Made by a program: the position numbers and the translations under genes
Shown: positions 44,928-53,663 of the stretch, piece after piece
Numbering within the stretch: the stretch's first letter is position 1
How the letters are laid out: every line of letters starts with the position of its first letter
Origin: Flavobacterium sp. MDT1-60
GTDB taxonomy: Bacteria; Bacteroidota; Bacteroidia; Flavobacteriales; Flavobacteriaceae
Reading direction: 5' to 3'
DNA length: 64,000 bases
Assembly: GCF_014844035.1 (NCBI RefSeq)
Contig: NZ_CP062159.1
Span: 2,356,001 to 2,420,000 of the forward strand
The notes under the pieces: generated by a model
Told to the model about the DNA's origin: nothing
Databases searched by the model: none
Seen by the model: the letters and a program-made list of their open reading frames with translations, nothing else

Positions 44928-45695
44928 ATGAATATAAAAGGTAAAACGATATTAATTACCGGAGGTGGTTCTGGTATTGGTTTAGAATCGGCGCGACAAT
45001 TTTTAGCTGAAGGAGCAAATGTAATTATCACCGGTAGAAATCAGGCCAAATTAGATGAAGCTAAAAAAATGTTTCCATCATTAACGGTTATAAAAAGTGA
45101 TGTTGAAAATCCCGAAGATTCAAAAGCACTTTTTGAGAAAGTGGTTTCTTTAGGCGGAATTGATATTTTGTACAATAATGCAGGCGTTGGAAGCCCGATG
45201 CTTAATCTCGGAATTGCAAATGAACAAATTCTGAAGAATGCGATTTATGAAATGAATATCAATTATTTTGGTGTTATCAGACTGAATACTCTTTTTATAG
45301 ATATGCTAAAATCAAGAACAGAAAGTGCCATAATAAATACTACATCTATTTTGAGTTTGGTACCAGCTTTAGAAGAACCAACTTATTCGGCAACAAAAAC
45401 AGCTTTAAGTTTTTATACGAGAACACTTAGAAAGAATTTAGAGATACTGGGCAGCAATGTAAAAGTGTTTGAACTGCTTCCGCCTGTTGTAGCAACAGAG
45501 ATGACGGCTCAAAGAAATGACAAAAAAATGACTCCAGAGCAATTGGTAAAAGCACTTATTTCAGGAATCAAAAAAGATCAATTTACGATTCGGGTGGGAG
45601 ATGCAAAATTATTATATTTTGTAAGCAGGTTTTTCCCAAAATTAGCTTTCAATTTGGTAAATCCTAAAAAAATATATGCGAGCTTAAAGCAATAA
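44928..45695 (+). CDS. SDR-family oxidoreductase (DltE-like)
   Basis: 255 residues. GGGSGIGLESARQFLAEGA near 12, NNAGVG near 85, the catalytic Ser in NTTSILS near 138 and YSATKTALSFYTRTLRKNLE near 151. The C-terminus is hydrophobic (LLYFVSRFFPKLAFNLVNPK), as in DltE-like enzymes. The substrate is unknown. First gene of a TetR-controlled operon; its stop overlaps a possible ATG of the next gene (TAATG). Confidence 0.92.
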   Translation: MNIKGKTILITGGGSGIGLESARQFLAEGANVIITGRNQAKLDEAKKMFPSLTVIKSDVENPEDSKALFEKVVSLGGIDILYNNAGVGSPMLNLGIANEQILKNAIYEMNINYFGVIRLNTLFIDMLKSRTESAIINTTSILSLVPALEEPTYSATKTALSFYTRTLRKNLEILGSNVKVFELLPPVVATEMTAQRNDKKMTPEQLVKALISGIKKDQFTIRVGDAKLLYFVSRFFPKLAFNLVNPKKIYASLKQ

Positions 45696-45718
45696 TGAGA
45701 ACTTTAAAAAGATATAAA

Positions 45719-46720
45719 ATGAAAGCATTCACAATTAAGAAATATAGTAAAAATGGAGGTTTGCAGTTTGCAGAAATGCCTCAGCCAGAAGTAAAAGACA
45801 ATGATGTTCTGGTTGAGGTTCATGCCGCTGGCGTAAATCTTTTAGACTCAAAAATAAAAACGGGAGAATTTAAACTCATTTTACCGTATAAGCTTCCATT
45901 AATTTTAGGACATGATGTGGCCGGAGTAATTACGAAGGTTGGAAAAAATGTAAAAAAGTTTAAAGTTGGTGATGAAGTTTATGCCCGACCGGCAGATCAT
46001 CGAATAGGTACATTTGCCGAATTTATTTCAATAGATGAAGGAGATGTAGCACTTAAACCCGGAAATATTTCGATGGAAGAAGCGGCCTCTATTCCCCTGG
46101 TAGCATTAACGGCCTGGCAGGTTTTGGTTGAAAGGGCACAAATCCAAAAAGGGCAAAAAGTATTCATTCAGGCAGGTTCAGGAGGAGTGGGAACAATTGC
46201 AATTCAGTTAGCCAAACATTTGGGTGCGACAGTTGCTACAACTGCAAGTGCCAAAAGTTTTGATTTACTTAATGAACTTGGTGCAGATCTTATTATTGAT
46301 TATAAGAATAGCGATTTCGAAAACAGGTTGAGTAATTATGACGTTGTATTAAATAGTCAGGATCAAAAAACGCTTGAAAAATCATTGAAAATACTAAAAT
46401 CCGGGGGAAAACTTATTTCGATTTCAGGGCCACCAACACCAGATTTTGCTAAAGAAATTAAAGCACCATGGTTTGTAAAAATAATTCTTTCTCTAATAAG
46501 TTCCGGGATTCGTAAAAAAGCAAAAAATAAAAATGTTGACTATTCTTTTTTATTTATGAAAGCGGATGGACAACAATTAAGCAGCATTACAACACTTATT
46601 GAAGCTGGAATAATTAAACCGGTTCTGGATAAAATCTTTTCTTTCGAAAAAACAAATGAAGCTTTATCGTATGTAGAAAGTGGACGTGCCAAGGGAAAAG
46701 TTGTTATTAAAATAAAATAA
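45719..46720 (+). CDS. NADP-dependent MDR-family alcohol dehydrogenase / quinone reductase
   Basis: 333 residues from the ATG at 45719 (MKAFTIKKYSKNGG, the usual family N-terminus). An ATG at 45695 overlapping the SDR stop would add eight residues, and both are possible. GHDVAGVITKVGKNVKK near 63 and the NADP motif QAGSGGVGTIAIQLAKHLGA near 151; no zinc ligands. Reaction on enones or quinones is inferred from the family. It is operonic with the SDR gene. Confidence 0.9.
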   Translation: MKAFTIKKYSKNGGLQFAEMPQPEVKDNDVLVEVHAAGVNLLDSKIKTGEFKLILPYKLPLILGHDVAGVITKVGKNVKKFKVGDEVYARPADHRIGTFAEFISIDEGDVALKPGNISMEEAASIPLVALTAWQVLVERAQIQKGQKVFIQAGSGGVGTIAIQLAKHLGATVATTASAKSFDLLNELGADLIIDYKNSDFENRLSNYDVVLNSQDQKTLEKSLKILKSGGKLISISGPPTPDFAKEIKAPWFVKIILSLISSGIRKKAKNKNVDYSFLFMKADGQQLSSITTLIEAGIIKPVLDKIFSFEKTNEALSYVESGRAKGKVVIKIK

Positions 46721-47255
46721 ATATTCTTTTTTTTTAGAAGATTAATCACCATTTTCAATTTAAAATGAGCATCTAATTTACAAATAGTTATAAATGATTT
46801 TTTTTGATTTCATTCATTGTGGCCCTATGCGTAATTTAAATGAAAATCAATTATGATTTAAATTCGGGAATTGGATTTAACTGATTTAAACCAAAAACCG
46901 AATGCTTGTTTTGAATTGGAAGTGTGTGATTAAAAGTTCGAATTCATTCCCTGTATATTCACATCAAAACCCTTATTTTGAGAGGGTTTTTTTATGCCAA
47001 AATTATTTTTATGTGTTAACTCCGTTGAAAGAATACCCCCAATTTCTAATCGGGTGAGAGAAGGTTCTAATCCGCTGTGCTCAGGCCAAAATTGAACTGT
47101 GTGAACAAAGTTAATATTAAGATTACAAATTTTTAAAATTATATTTTTTCAGTTAGATAATATTAGCATAAAAATTTCAGTTCTTTGCAGTCAAAGTTTA
47201 TTAAGGCAATCTTCAGCTATCGCTTACAGTACAATATTATTCTGAGCATTGAGTT
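46721..47255. other. Non-coding 535-bp stretch before the ECF sigma operon
   Basis: No gene was recognised. It contains a terminator (46966-46993), a T-arm-like GTTCGAATTC near 46936 without the rest of a tRNA, and AT-rich DNA leading to the sigma gene. GTTCTTTG near 47180 is a weak -7 candidate. Confidence 0.5.
46966..46993. terminator. Rho-independent terminator
   Basis: AAAACCCT (46966-46973) and AGGGTTTT (46983-46990) with a T run. It is 245 bp after the dehydrogenase stop, so it may end a non-coding transcript or a lost gene. Confidence 0.7.
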
Positions 47256-47798
47256 ATGGCTAATGACTATATTAGGATGGACAATAAAAAGTTTATATTA
47301 AGTTTAAAAAAAGGTAACGAAGCTTCTTTCAGGGAAGCTTACCTGAATTACTATGATAAACTAATAAACATTGCCAGACGCTTTAATTTTACAGTTCTTA
47401 CTCCGCAGGATTTTGTTCAGGAAACTTTTTTAAGATTATACAATAAAAGAGAATTACTTAATGAAGATGTTTTATTTGATAAACAATTGTTTACAATATG
47501 CAAGAACATCATTATCAACCACGTTAATCGCGAAAATAAAATAATTCAACTTGATCCTTTACAATTCGAAATGGAAGAAGAGGATTCTGATACAGGAATT
47601 TTTGAAGAAAGAAAAGAAAAATTACATACTTTCATAAATCTGCTTCCTGAGCAGCAGCAAAAAATATTTACTTTACATAAACTGGAAAACCTTAGCTATA
47701 AGGAGATTGCAGCAATGACAGATCTTTCTGAAAAGACCATTGCCAATCATATTTATCTCGCCAGTAAATTTATTCGAAAAAAAGTCGAAGACCATTAG
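47256..47798 (+). CDS. ECF-type RNA polymerase sigma factor
   Basis: 180 residues. Sigma region 2 (about 20-90, with QDFVQETFLRLYNKRELL) and region 4 (about 120-178, with LPEQQQKIFTLHKLENLSYKEIAAMTDLSEKTIANHI). Met8 is an alternative start. It belongs to the Bacteroidota sigma-70 ECF group that pairs with FecR-type anti-sigma factors and TonB receptors, and all of these follow here. It probably directs transcription of the receptor operon. Confidence 0.92.
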   Translation: MANDYIRMDNKKFILSLKKGNEASFREAYLNYYDKLINIARRFNFTVLTPQDFVQETFLRLYNKRELLNEDVLFDKQLFTICKNIIINHVNRENKIIQLDPLQFEMEEEDSDTGIFEERKEKLHTFINLLPEQQQKIFTLHKLENLSYKEIAAMTDLSEKTIANHIYLASKFIRKKVEDH

Positions 47799-47844
47799 GA
47801 ACTTTTATGTTCTCGTTTGTTATAGATATAAACAGAACATAAAA

Positions 47845-48054
47845 ATGCATATTGAGACGTATAAAACAAATGTTAGAACTAAGAAAGACGCAAGCTTAAT
47901 TGTGGTTCACTTACAGTTCATTATTTCCGATTGTATTATATATTTTGACTTCAAAAATCGTCAAAGAATTCTAAGAATCGAAACCAACAGGGAAATTAAA
48001 GAAATGGTTTATGGTGTTTTTAATAAGCAGGGATTTTATTGTCAGAAACTTTAA
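47845..48054 (+). CDS. Small conserved HMA-like protein
   Basis: 69 residues from the ATG at 47845 (MHIETYKTNVRTKKDASLIV). A frame extending upstream into the sigma gene lacks a credible start. The beta-alpha-beta pattern and the phrase ILRIETNREIKEMVYGVFNK resemble small heavy-metal-associated-fold proteins of Bacteroidota. The CxxC metal site is absent; the single motif cysteines are in ISDCIIYFD and GFYCQKL. It lies between sigma (46 bp) and FecR (12 bp) genes. Function unknown. Confidence 0.65.
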   Translation: MHIETYKTNVRTKKDASLIVVHLQFIISDCIIYFDFKNRQRILRIETNREIKEMVYGVFNKQGFYCQKL

Positions 48055-48066
48055 CGCTCCAAAGTC

Positions 48067-48918
48067 ATGGATGAGAAAAAAATAGAAGAAGAATTAAAAA
48101 AAATCTGGGATGAAACTCCCATTTCACATACAGATGATGTGAAAGAGGCTTCGTGGGATGATTTTCATTTTAAAGCCTTTCCTCCAAAGAAACAGAAACA
48201 GAAATTTGGAGTTTGGCGTTATGTGGCAGCGGCGGCAGTTTTAATTTTTGTACTTATTGGAACCGGGATTTATTTTAATAGAGGTCCGGTAGTGCAAAAT
48301 ATTGAACTTGCTTCAAATGTAATTGAAAATACGACTTCAAAAATAAAAACGGTTTTCTTACCGGATAGTTCGAAGGTAGAATTAAGTCCGAATTCCAAAA
48401 TTAGGTATGCTAACAATTTTGAGACTAACAGAAAAATTGAAATTGAAGGGGAAGGTTATTTTAAAGTAAAAAAAGATAAAAACCATCCTTTTCAGGTTTT
48501 TTGCGATGAAACTACAACTACCGTTTTAGGAACTTCTTTTACAGTAAAAAGTAATGAACAAAGTGAAGTAAGTGTATCACTTTATGAAGGAAGCGTTCAG
48601 ATGAGCATAGAAAATCAGGATAAAAAATGGATTTTGGTACCAGGTGAGACCTTTACTTATGGAAAAAACAATACAGCCTTAGTATCCGAATTTAACAGGT
48701 TTACTGATTTTGATAACGCAAAGTTAATTGATGTTAGTGCCTATATTAAGGAGAATTATGGTTATAAAATGACGCTTCCGCAGGAATATTGTAACCAGAA
48801 AATTACAGTCCGAATCAATAAAAAAGAAGATTTAAAAATAATTGTGCAATTAATATCAGAAATGTATAACCTAAACTTTGAAATAAATGAAGAATTAAAA
48901 GAAGTTACTTTTCAATAG
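48067..48918 (+). CDS. FecR-family anti-sigma factor
   Basis: 283 residues. A cytoplasmic N-terminus (about 1-48) precedes one membrane helix (YVAAAAVLIFVLIGTGIYF near 51-70), a periplasmic FecR domain (TVFLPDSSKVELSPNSKIRY to about 195) and a C-terminal domain of the DUF4974 type (PQEYCNQKITVRIN). It transmits the state of the TonB receptor to the sigma factor. Two hairpins fill the gap to the receptor gene. Confidence 0.93.
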   Translation: MDEKKIEEELKKIWDETPISHTDDVKEASWDDFHFKAFPPKKQKQKFGVWRYVAAAAVLIFVLIGTGIYFNRGPVVQNIELASNVIENTTSKIKTVFLPDSSKVELSPNSKIRYANNFETNRKIEIEGEGYFKVKKDKNHPFQVFCDETTTTVLGTSFTVKSNEQSEVSVSLYEGSVQMSIENQDKKWILVPGETFTYGKNNTALVSEFNRFTDFDNAKLIDVSAYIKENYGYKMTLPQEYCNQKITVRINKKEDLKIIVQLISEMYNLNFEINEELKEVTFQ

Positions 48919-48925
48919 AAAAGAA

Positions 48926-48988
48926 AAGGATGCACTAGCCGCGAAACTAAACATCCTTCCTCATCGTCAGGATAGTATAAAACTATCC
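48926..48988 (+). promoter_or_regulatory. Two hairpins in front of the TonB receptor gene
   Basis: AAGGATG (48926-48932) pairs with CATCCTT (48952-48958). GGATAGT (48970-48976) pairs with ACTATCC (48982-48988) around five bases. Neither has a T tract. They could limit read-through, protect the mRNA or act as sites for the sigma-dependent promoter. Confidence 0.45.
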
Positions 48989-49019
48989 CATTTAATAATA
49001 TTCAAAAATACGAAATTTC

Positions 49020-51632
49020 ATGAAGCATATAATTTCAGCATGCTTTTTTTTATTCAGTTGGAGTGTGTTTTCTCAAAATATAACGATAACTGTTGATAAT
49101 ACTGTAACGCTAAAAGAATTATTTAAACAAATTGAGAATCAGACGGATTTTAAATTCGCCTTTACAGACCAGATCGATACCAGTCAAAAGTATTTTACCA
49201 AAAAAAAGACTTATAACCGTATCGAAATAAAAGAACTTGTTAGCGAACTAAACAAAAGCATTCCATTTCAGTTTTCAATCGTAGGCAGTAATATTTTTGT
49301 TAGACAAAAATCTACAAAAGCGTCTAAAAGAAAAATTAAACTGATGGGTCAGGTTTTTGATGACAGCAGGCAGCCTGTTATTGGTGCTAATATTTTCATA
49401 AAAGAACTTTCTACCAGCGCATCCACAAATAGTGAGGGAAAGTTTTCTATTGAGCTAAATAAAGGCAACTATACTGTGCAGATTAGTTATGTTGGTCTGA
49501 AAGACAAGGAAACACAAATTACGGTTTCTGATGATGCAAGAATAAATTTCACTATGGACGCAGACAGTCAGGAATTAGAGCAGGTTATCATAACAAATTC
49601 TAAAGCGGTTGATGTAAGAAATACTCAAATGAGCGTCAATAAGCTTACAATGGAAGAAATCAAAAGGATTCCTTCTGCAATGGGCGAGCCGGATCCTTTA
49701 AAATCAATATTAACATTGCCGGGAGTTACAAATGCCGGAGAGCTTTCTTCTGGTTTTAATGTCCGAGGAGGTGCAGCTGATCAGAATTTGACTCTTTTAG
49801 ATGGTGCTCCAGTTTATGGAGACTCTCATATGTTTGGTTTTTTTTCGATTTTTAATGCCGATGTAGTCAGTGGACTGGATTTATATAAAGGAGGAATTCC
49901 CTCTAAATTTGGAGGAAGAGTTTCTTCCGTTCTCGATGTAAGCCAGCAAATTGGTGATTTTGAAAATTACAAAGTAAATGGCGGAATCGGTTTAATATCA
50001 AGCCGTTTGTTAGTACAGGGACCTATCAAAAAAGAAAAAGGTTCATTTCTTATTGCAGGGAGAACATCATATGCGCATTTATTTTTGAAATTGGCCGATA
50101 ATAAAAATTCGGCAATGTTTTATGATATTAATGCTAAATTGAATTATCGGCTGAATGCCAATAATACACTTGCTTTTTCAGGATATTTGGGCAATGATGT
50201 TTTTGATATTAATGATCGTTTTGCCAGTACCTACGGAAATACTATGGGAATTTTAAGCTGGAAACATAAATTTTCTGATGCGATAAATACGAATTTATCA
50301 GTTTTCTACAGTGATTATAAATTTAACCTTGGTATTAATACAGAGAATTTTGAGTGGGACAATGTCATAAAAAGTTATGGTCTTACTTATAAATGGCACC
50401 ACTCTTTATCTGAAAAACTTAAACTTAATTATGGACTTGATGGCCAATATTATGATTTTAATCCTGGAACCGTACAGCCTACCAGTTCAGATTCACAGTT
50501 TAATTACAAACAGCTTGATAAAAAATATGCCTTCGAATCTTCTGTTTATCTTGATTTTGAACATCAGATTACAGAGAAGCTGAATCTTCGTTACGGACTT
50601 CGTTACAGTATGTTTTACCGTTTAGGAGGTGAGAATATTAATACTTACGAAAATGATGAAGCCGTAGTATATAATCCGTTATATAATATTTATCAGGAAG
50701 GAACTCCTACAGGAAGCATATCTTATAAAAGTGGAGAAACGATAAGTAAATTTGATAATTTAGAGCCGCGTGCTGCATTATCATATGCTTTTAATGGAAA
50801 TGCTTCAGTAAAACTTAGTTACAACAGAATGGCACAATATATTCATATTTTATCGAATACACAGTCTCCATTACCAATGAATATTTGGACTCCAAGCGGA
50901 CCTTTTACAAAACCGCAGCTTCTTGATCAATATGCTGCGGGATATTTTAAGAATTTTAATGATGATCGTTATTCCTTTGAGGGAGAACTTTTTTATAAGA
51001 ATATCAAAAATCGTATTGATTATATAGATGGAGCAGATATATTGGCTAATAATGATATAGAACAGGTTATTCTAAACGGTAAAGCCAGATCGTATGGTAT
51101 GGAATTATTATTCAGAAAAAATACAGGTAATTTTACAGGATGGGTTTCTTATACCTTGTCAAGGGCAGAACAAAAAACTCCTGGCAGAACCGCCGAAGAA
51201 CCTGGAATAGCAAATGGTAATTGGTATTTATCAGGATACGATAAGTTGCATAATTTAAATATTGTAGGGAGTTATCAATACAATCCAAAATGGTCTTTTA
51301 ATGCTAATTTTTCATTGCAGTCTGGTCAGCCGGTAACTTATGCAAATGGATATTATGAATTTGGAGGAATCAATATACCGAATTTTTCACTTAGAAATGA
51401 AAACAGGCTGCCACTTTACCATCATTTAGATCTGGCCGCGACTTATACACCTAAACCAGATAAAAAGAAAGGATGGCAGAGCTATTGGGTGTTTAGCATT
51501 TATAATATCTACAACAGAAAAAATGCAGCTTCTATGACATTTGCAACAAATGACGATACGGGAGTGAATGAGACCAGAAGACTGTCTATTTTTGGAATAG
51601 TTCCTGGTATTTCTTATAATTTTAAATTTTAA
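49020..51632 (+). CDS. TonB-dependent receptor with STN signalling domain
   Basis: 870 residues. Signal peptide (MKHIISACFFLFSWSVFSQ), secretin/TonB N-terminal (STN) domain at about 20-100 and a carboxypeptidase-regulatory-like domain at about 108-195. The plug follows (PDPLKSILTLPGV, FNVRGGAADQNLTLLDGAPV), then the beta-barrel to the C-terminus. The STN domain is what a FecR protein touches in trans-envelope signalling, which fits the genes upstream. The ligand is unknown. Its stop overlaps the next ATG by one base. Confidence 0.95.
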   Translation: MKHIISACFFLFSWSVFSQNITITVDNTVTLKELFKQIENQTDFKFAFTDQIDTSQKYFTKKKTYNRIEIKELVSELNKSIPFQFSIVGSNIFVRQKSTKASKRKIKLMGQVFDDSRQPVIGANIFIKELSTSASTNSEGKFSIELNKGNYTVQISYVGLKDKETQITVSDDARINFTMDADSQELEQVIITNSKAVDVRNTQMSVNKLTMEEIKRIPSAMGEPDPLKSILTLPGVTNAGELSSGFNVRGGAADQNLTLLDGAPVYGDSHMFGFFSIFNADVVSGLDLYKGGIPSKFGGRVSSVLDVSQQIGDFENYKVNGGIGLISSRLLVQGPIKKEKGSFLIAGRTSYAHLFLKLADNKNSAMFYDINAKLNYRLNANNTLAFSGYLGNDVFDINDRFASTYGNTMGILSWKHKFSDAINTNLSVFYSDYKFNLGINTENFEWDNVIKSYGLTYKWHHSLSEKLKLNYGLDGQYYDFNPGTVQPTSSDSQFNYKQLDKKYAFESSVYLDFEHQITEKLNLRYGLRYSMFYRLGGENINTYENDEAVVYNPLYNIYQEGTPTGSISYKSGETISKFDNLEPRAALSYAFNGNASVKLSYNRMAQYIHILSNTQSPLPMNIWTPSGPFTKPQLLDQYAAGYFKNFNDDRYSFEGELFYKNIKNRIDYIDGADILANNDIEQVILNGKARSYGMELLFRKNTGNFTGWVSYTLSRAEQKTPGRTAEEPGIANGNWYLSGYDKLHNLNIVGSYQYNPKWSFNANFSLQSGQPVTYANGYYEFGGINIPNFSLRNENRLPLYHHLDLAATYTPKPDKKKGWQSYWVFSIYNIYNRKNAASMTFATNDDTGVNETRRLSIFGIVPGISYNFKF

Positions 51633-52480
51633 TGAATATGCAAAGGCTTGAAAAATATAATTTTAAAAATAAAGCACTGACTTTAGTAAGTTTTCTTTTT
51701 GTGCTGTTTTTTTCATCTTGTGAGGATACGGTAACTCTTGATTTAGAAACTGGTGAAACAAAAATAGTTGTAGATGCAGAAATTATTTGGCAAAAAGGAA
51801 CAACTGGCAATGAGCAAACCATAAAAATTAGTAAAACGGCTCCCTATTATAATAATACTACACCAAAAGTTTCCGGAGCACAAGTAAGAATTGAAAATAA
51901 AAATGGTGATATTTTTACTTTTAATGAAACGGGACCTGGCCTATATGTATGTACTAATTTTGTTCCGGTTATCAATATGGATTATACACTTTATGTAACT
52001 GCAGAGGGACAAAGTTTTACAGCTGTTGAAAAGCTGACTTCTGTGACACCAATTGATAAAGTAGAACAAAATATTGTTCCTGATTTTGGAGGAGAAGATA
52101 TAATCGAACTTACGTTTTATTATAAAGATCCGGCTGATGAGGTTAATTATTATCTTACAGATTATAAAAGTGGATTTCTTCTTTTTCCTGAATATGAGTT
52201 GACAAATGACGAATTATTTAATGGAAATCAAATTAGCACGAGATTCTCAGACGAAGATAAAATGAAACCGGGAAGTATTGTTGAGATTACGCATCGGGGA
52301 GTTTCTAAGAACTTTTATAACTATATGAATTTACTTTTAGAGGTATACGGAGGAAGTCCGTTTTCTATTCCTCCGGGAAATATCAGAGGAAATATTGTAA
52401 ATACAAGCGACTCTAATAATTTTGCCTTCGGTTATTTCAGGCTTTGCGAAGCTGATAAAGTTTCTTATGTGGTAAAATAA
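51632..52480 (+). CDS. DUF4249-family lipoprotein
   Basis: 282 residues. A lipoprotein signal with lipobox FFSSC near 29 is followed by beta-sandwich sequence of the DUF4249 type (EDTVTLDLETGETKIVVDAEI, then SGAQVRIENKNGD and FAFGYFRLCEADKVSYV). These proteins are regularly encoded behind STN-TonB receptors and are thought to be their surface partners; the mechanism is not known. Met3 is an alternative start. Confidence 0.9.
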   Translation: MNMQRLEKYNFKNKALTLVSFLFVLFFSSCEDTVTLDLETGETKIVVDAEIIWQKGTTGNEQTIKISKTAPYYNNTTPKVSGAQVRIENKNGDIFTFNETGPGLYVCTNFVPVINMDYTLYVTAEGQSFTAVEKLTSVTPIDKVEQNIVPDFGGEDIIELTFYYKDPADEVNYYLTDYKSGFLLFPEYELTNDELFNGNQISTRFSDEDKMKPGSIVEITHRGVSKNFYNYMNLLLEVYGGSPFSIPPGNIRGNIVNTSDSNNFAFGYFRLCEADKVSYVVK

Positions 52481-52510
52481 AAAAAATTAATTGAAGGTTG
52501 ATTTGTAATT

Positions 52511-52552
52511 ACATCTGGCATATAAATAATGTATGTCAGATGTATTTTTTTT
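52511..52552 (+). terminator. Rho-independent terminator
   Basis: ACATCTG (52511-52517) pairs with CAGATGT (52537-52543), with additional weaker pairs inside and a T run, after the DUF4249 gene. Confidence 0.7.
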
Positions 52553-52623
52553 ATGAAAATATTTAACTGTGGAGTCAAATTTTTCCAGGTTTTGTTATAG
52601 GAAACGAACAATTGCTAAGATTA

Positions 52624-52658
52624 ATTTTATTGAGTTAACTCTTATTTTATTGAGTTAA
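52624..52658 (+). repeat. 15-bp direct repeat upstream of the phospholipase gene
   Basis: ATTTTATTGAGTTAA occurs at 52624-52638 and 52644-52658, exactly 20 bp apart (two helical turns). It is about 70-100 bp before the start at 52726. Possible activator binding site. Confidence 0.45.
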
Positions 52659-52725
52659 TATGATTTCTAATAATAACGTACATTAGTTTAAAAGCAAAAA
52701 AGAAGCTACAATTTAAACTATAATA

Positions 52726-53547
52726 ATGTACTTAAAATACCTATTCCTTTGTTTGATTCTCTTTTCATTCCAGGCAAATTCACAAATTTTAGAACCTAAG
52801 AAAAACTTCCGGGCCGCAGATTCACTTTTGAAGGAACCTAGTTTTTCTGTTCACAAAGACAATTATTTTCTAACAGGCGTTCCGCTTGATGAGCCCGTTG
52901 ATCGGAACTCTGCTGATGTAAAATATCAGGTGAGTTTTAAACTCCGATTAAAATCAAAACCATTATGGGGTGGTTTCTTTCCTTATTTAATGTATACACA
53001 AAAAGCTTTTTGGGACATTTATGCAAACTCAAAACCATTTGCCGAAATTAATTTTAATCCCGGAATTGCCGTTGTTCGTCCGTTTTATTTAAAAGGGGGA
53101 AGGCTGACGTATGGCACAATCTCTTTAGAACACGAATCAAACGGCAAGGATTCTATTTATTCAAGAACCTGGAATATGCTTGCTTTCTCATTAAAATCAA
53201 AGATTTCTCCGAGATGGATTGTCGGATTAAGAGGATGGATTCCACTTGTTGATAAGGAAGATAATCCTGAACTTACTAAATATGTAGGTTATGGCGAAGC
53301 AAGTGCAACTTATCAGATACAACCGGGTAGATGGAGTGCCGATATTCTTATCAGGAAGGGAAGCGGCCTTATCAATTATGGCTCTTTGCAGACACAGGTA
53401 AACTGGAAACCGTACAAAAAAGAAAATTACTACCTCACACTTCAATGGTTTATAGGTTATACTGAAAGTTTGATTGATTATCAGGAGCACAAAAGTATGA
53501 TACGGGTTGGATTTACGATTAAACCTGAAAATATGGGAATTTTCTAA
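52726..53547 (+). CDS. pldA: Outer-membrane phospholipase A (OMPLA-like)
   Basis: 273 residues with a signal peptide (MYLKYLFLCLILFSFQANSQ). A beta-barrel with the OMPLA active-site signature LEHESNGKDSIYSRTWN near 131, in which His and Ser of HxSNG are the catalytic pair. Calcium-dependent hydrolysis of phospholipids in the outer leaflet is known for the family. Length is as expected. Stand-alone gene before the desaturase. Confidence 0.9.
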   Translation: MYLKYLFLCLILFSFQANSQILEPKKNFRAADSLLKEPSFSVHKDNYFLTGVPLDEPVDRNSADVKYQVSFKLRLKSKPLWGGFFPYLMYTQKAFWDIYANSKPFAEINFNPGIAVVRPFYLKGGRLTYGTISLEHESNGKDSIYSRTWNMLAFSLKSKISPRWIVGLRGWIPLVDKEDNPELTKYVGYGEASATYQIQPGRWSADILIRKGSGLINYGSLQTQVNWKPYKKENYYLTLQWFIGYTESLIDYQEHKSMIRVGFTIKPENMGIF

Positions 53548-53663
53548 TTTTTTTAATGTTTAAAGTAAAGTGTTTTTTCTTTTTAAAATTGTAATTATTT
53601 GATATGTTGTGTTTTAACTTTTTTTATTAAATTTGTTGTAAGAATTTCTAGCCAATAATCATT

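Noticed and set aside
46930..46965. GTTCGAATTC followed by a terminator, again tRNA-like.
   Set aside because: No cloverleaf can be formed and the two sites share only the T-loop-like core.
47740..47844. Upstream extension of the small protein into the sigma gene.
   Set aside because: This segment is the sigma-factor C-terminus read in another frame; the ATG at 47845 fits the family-like start.
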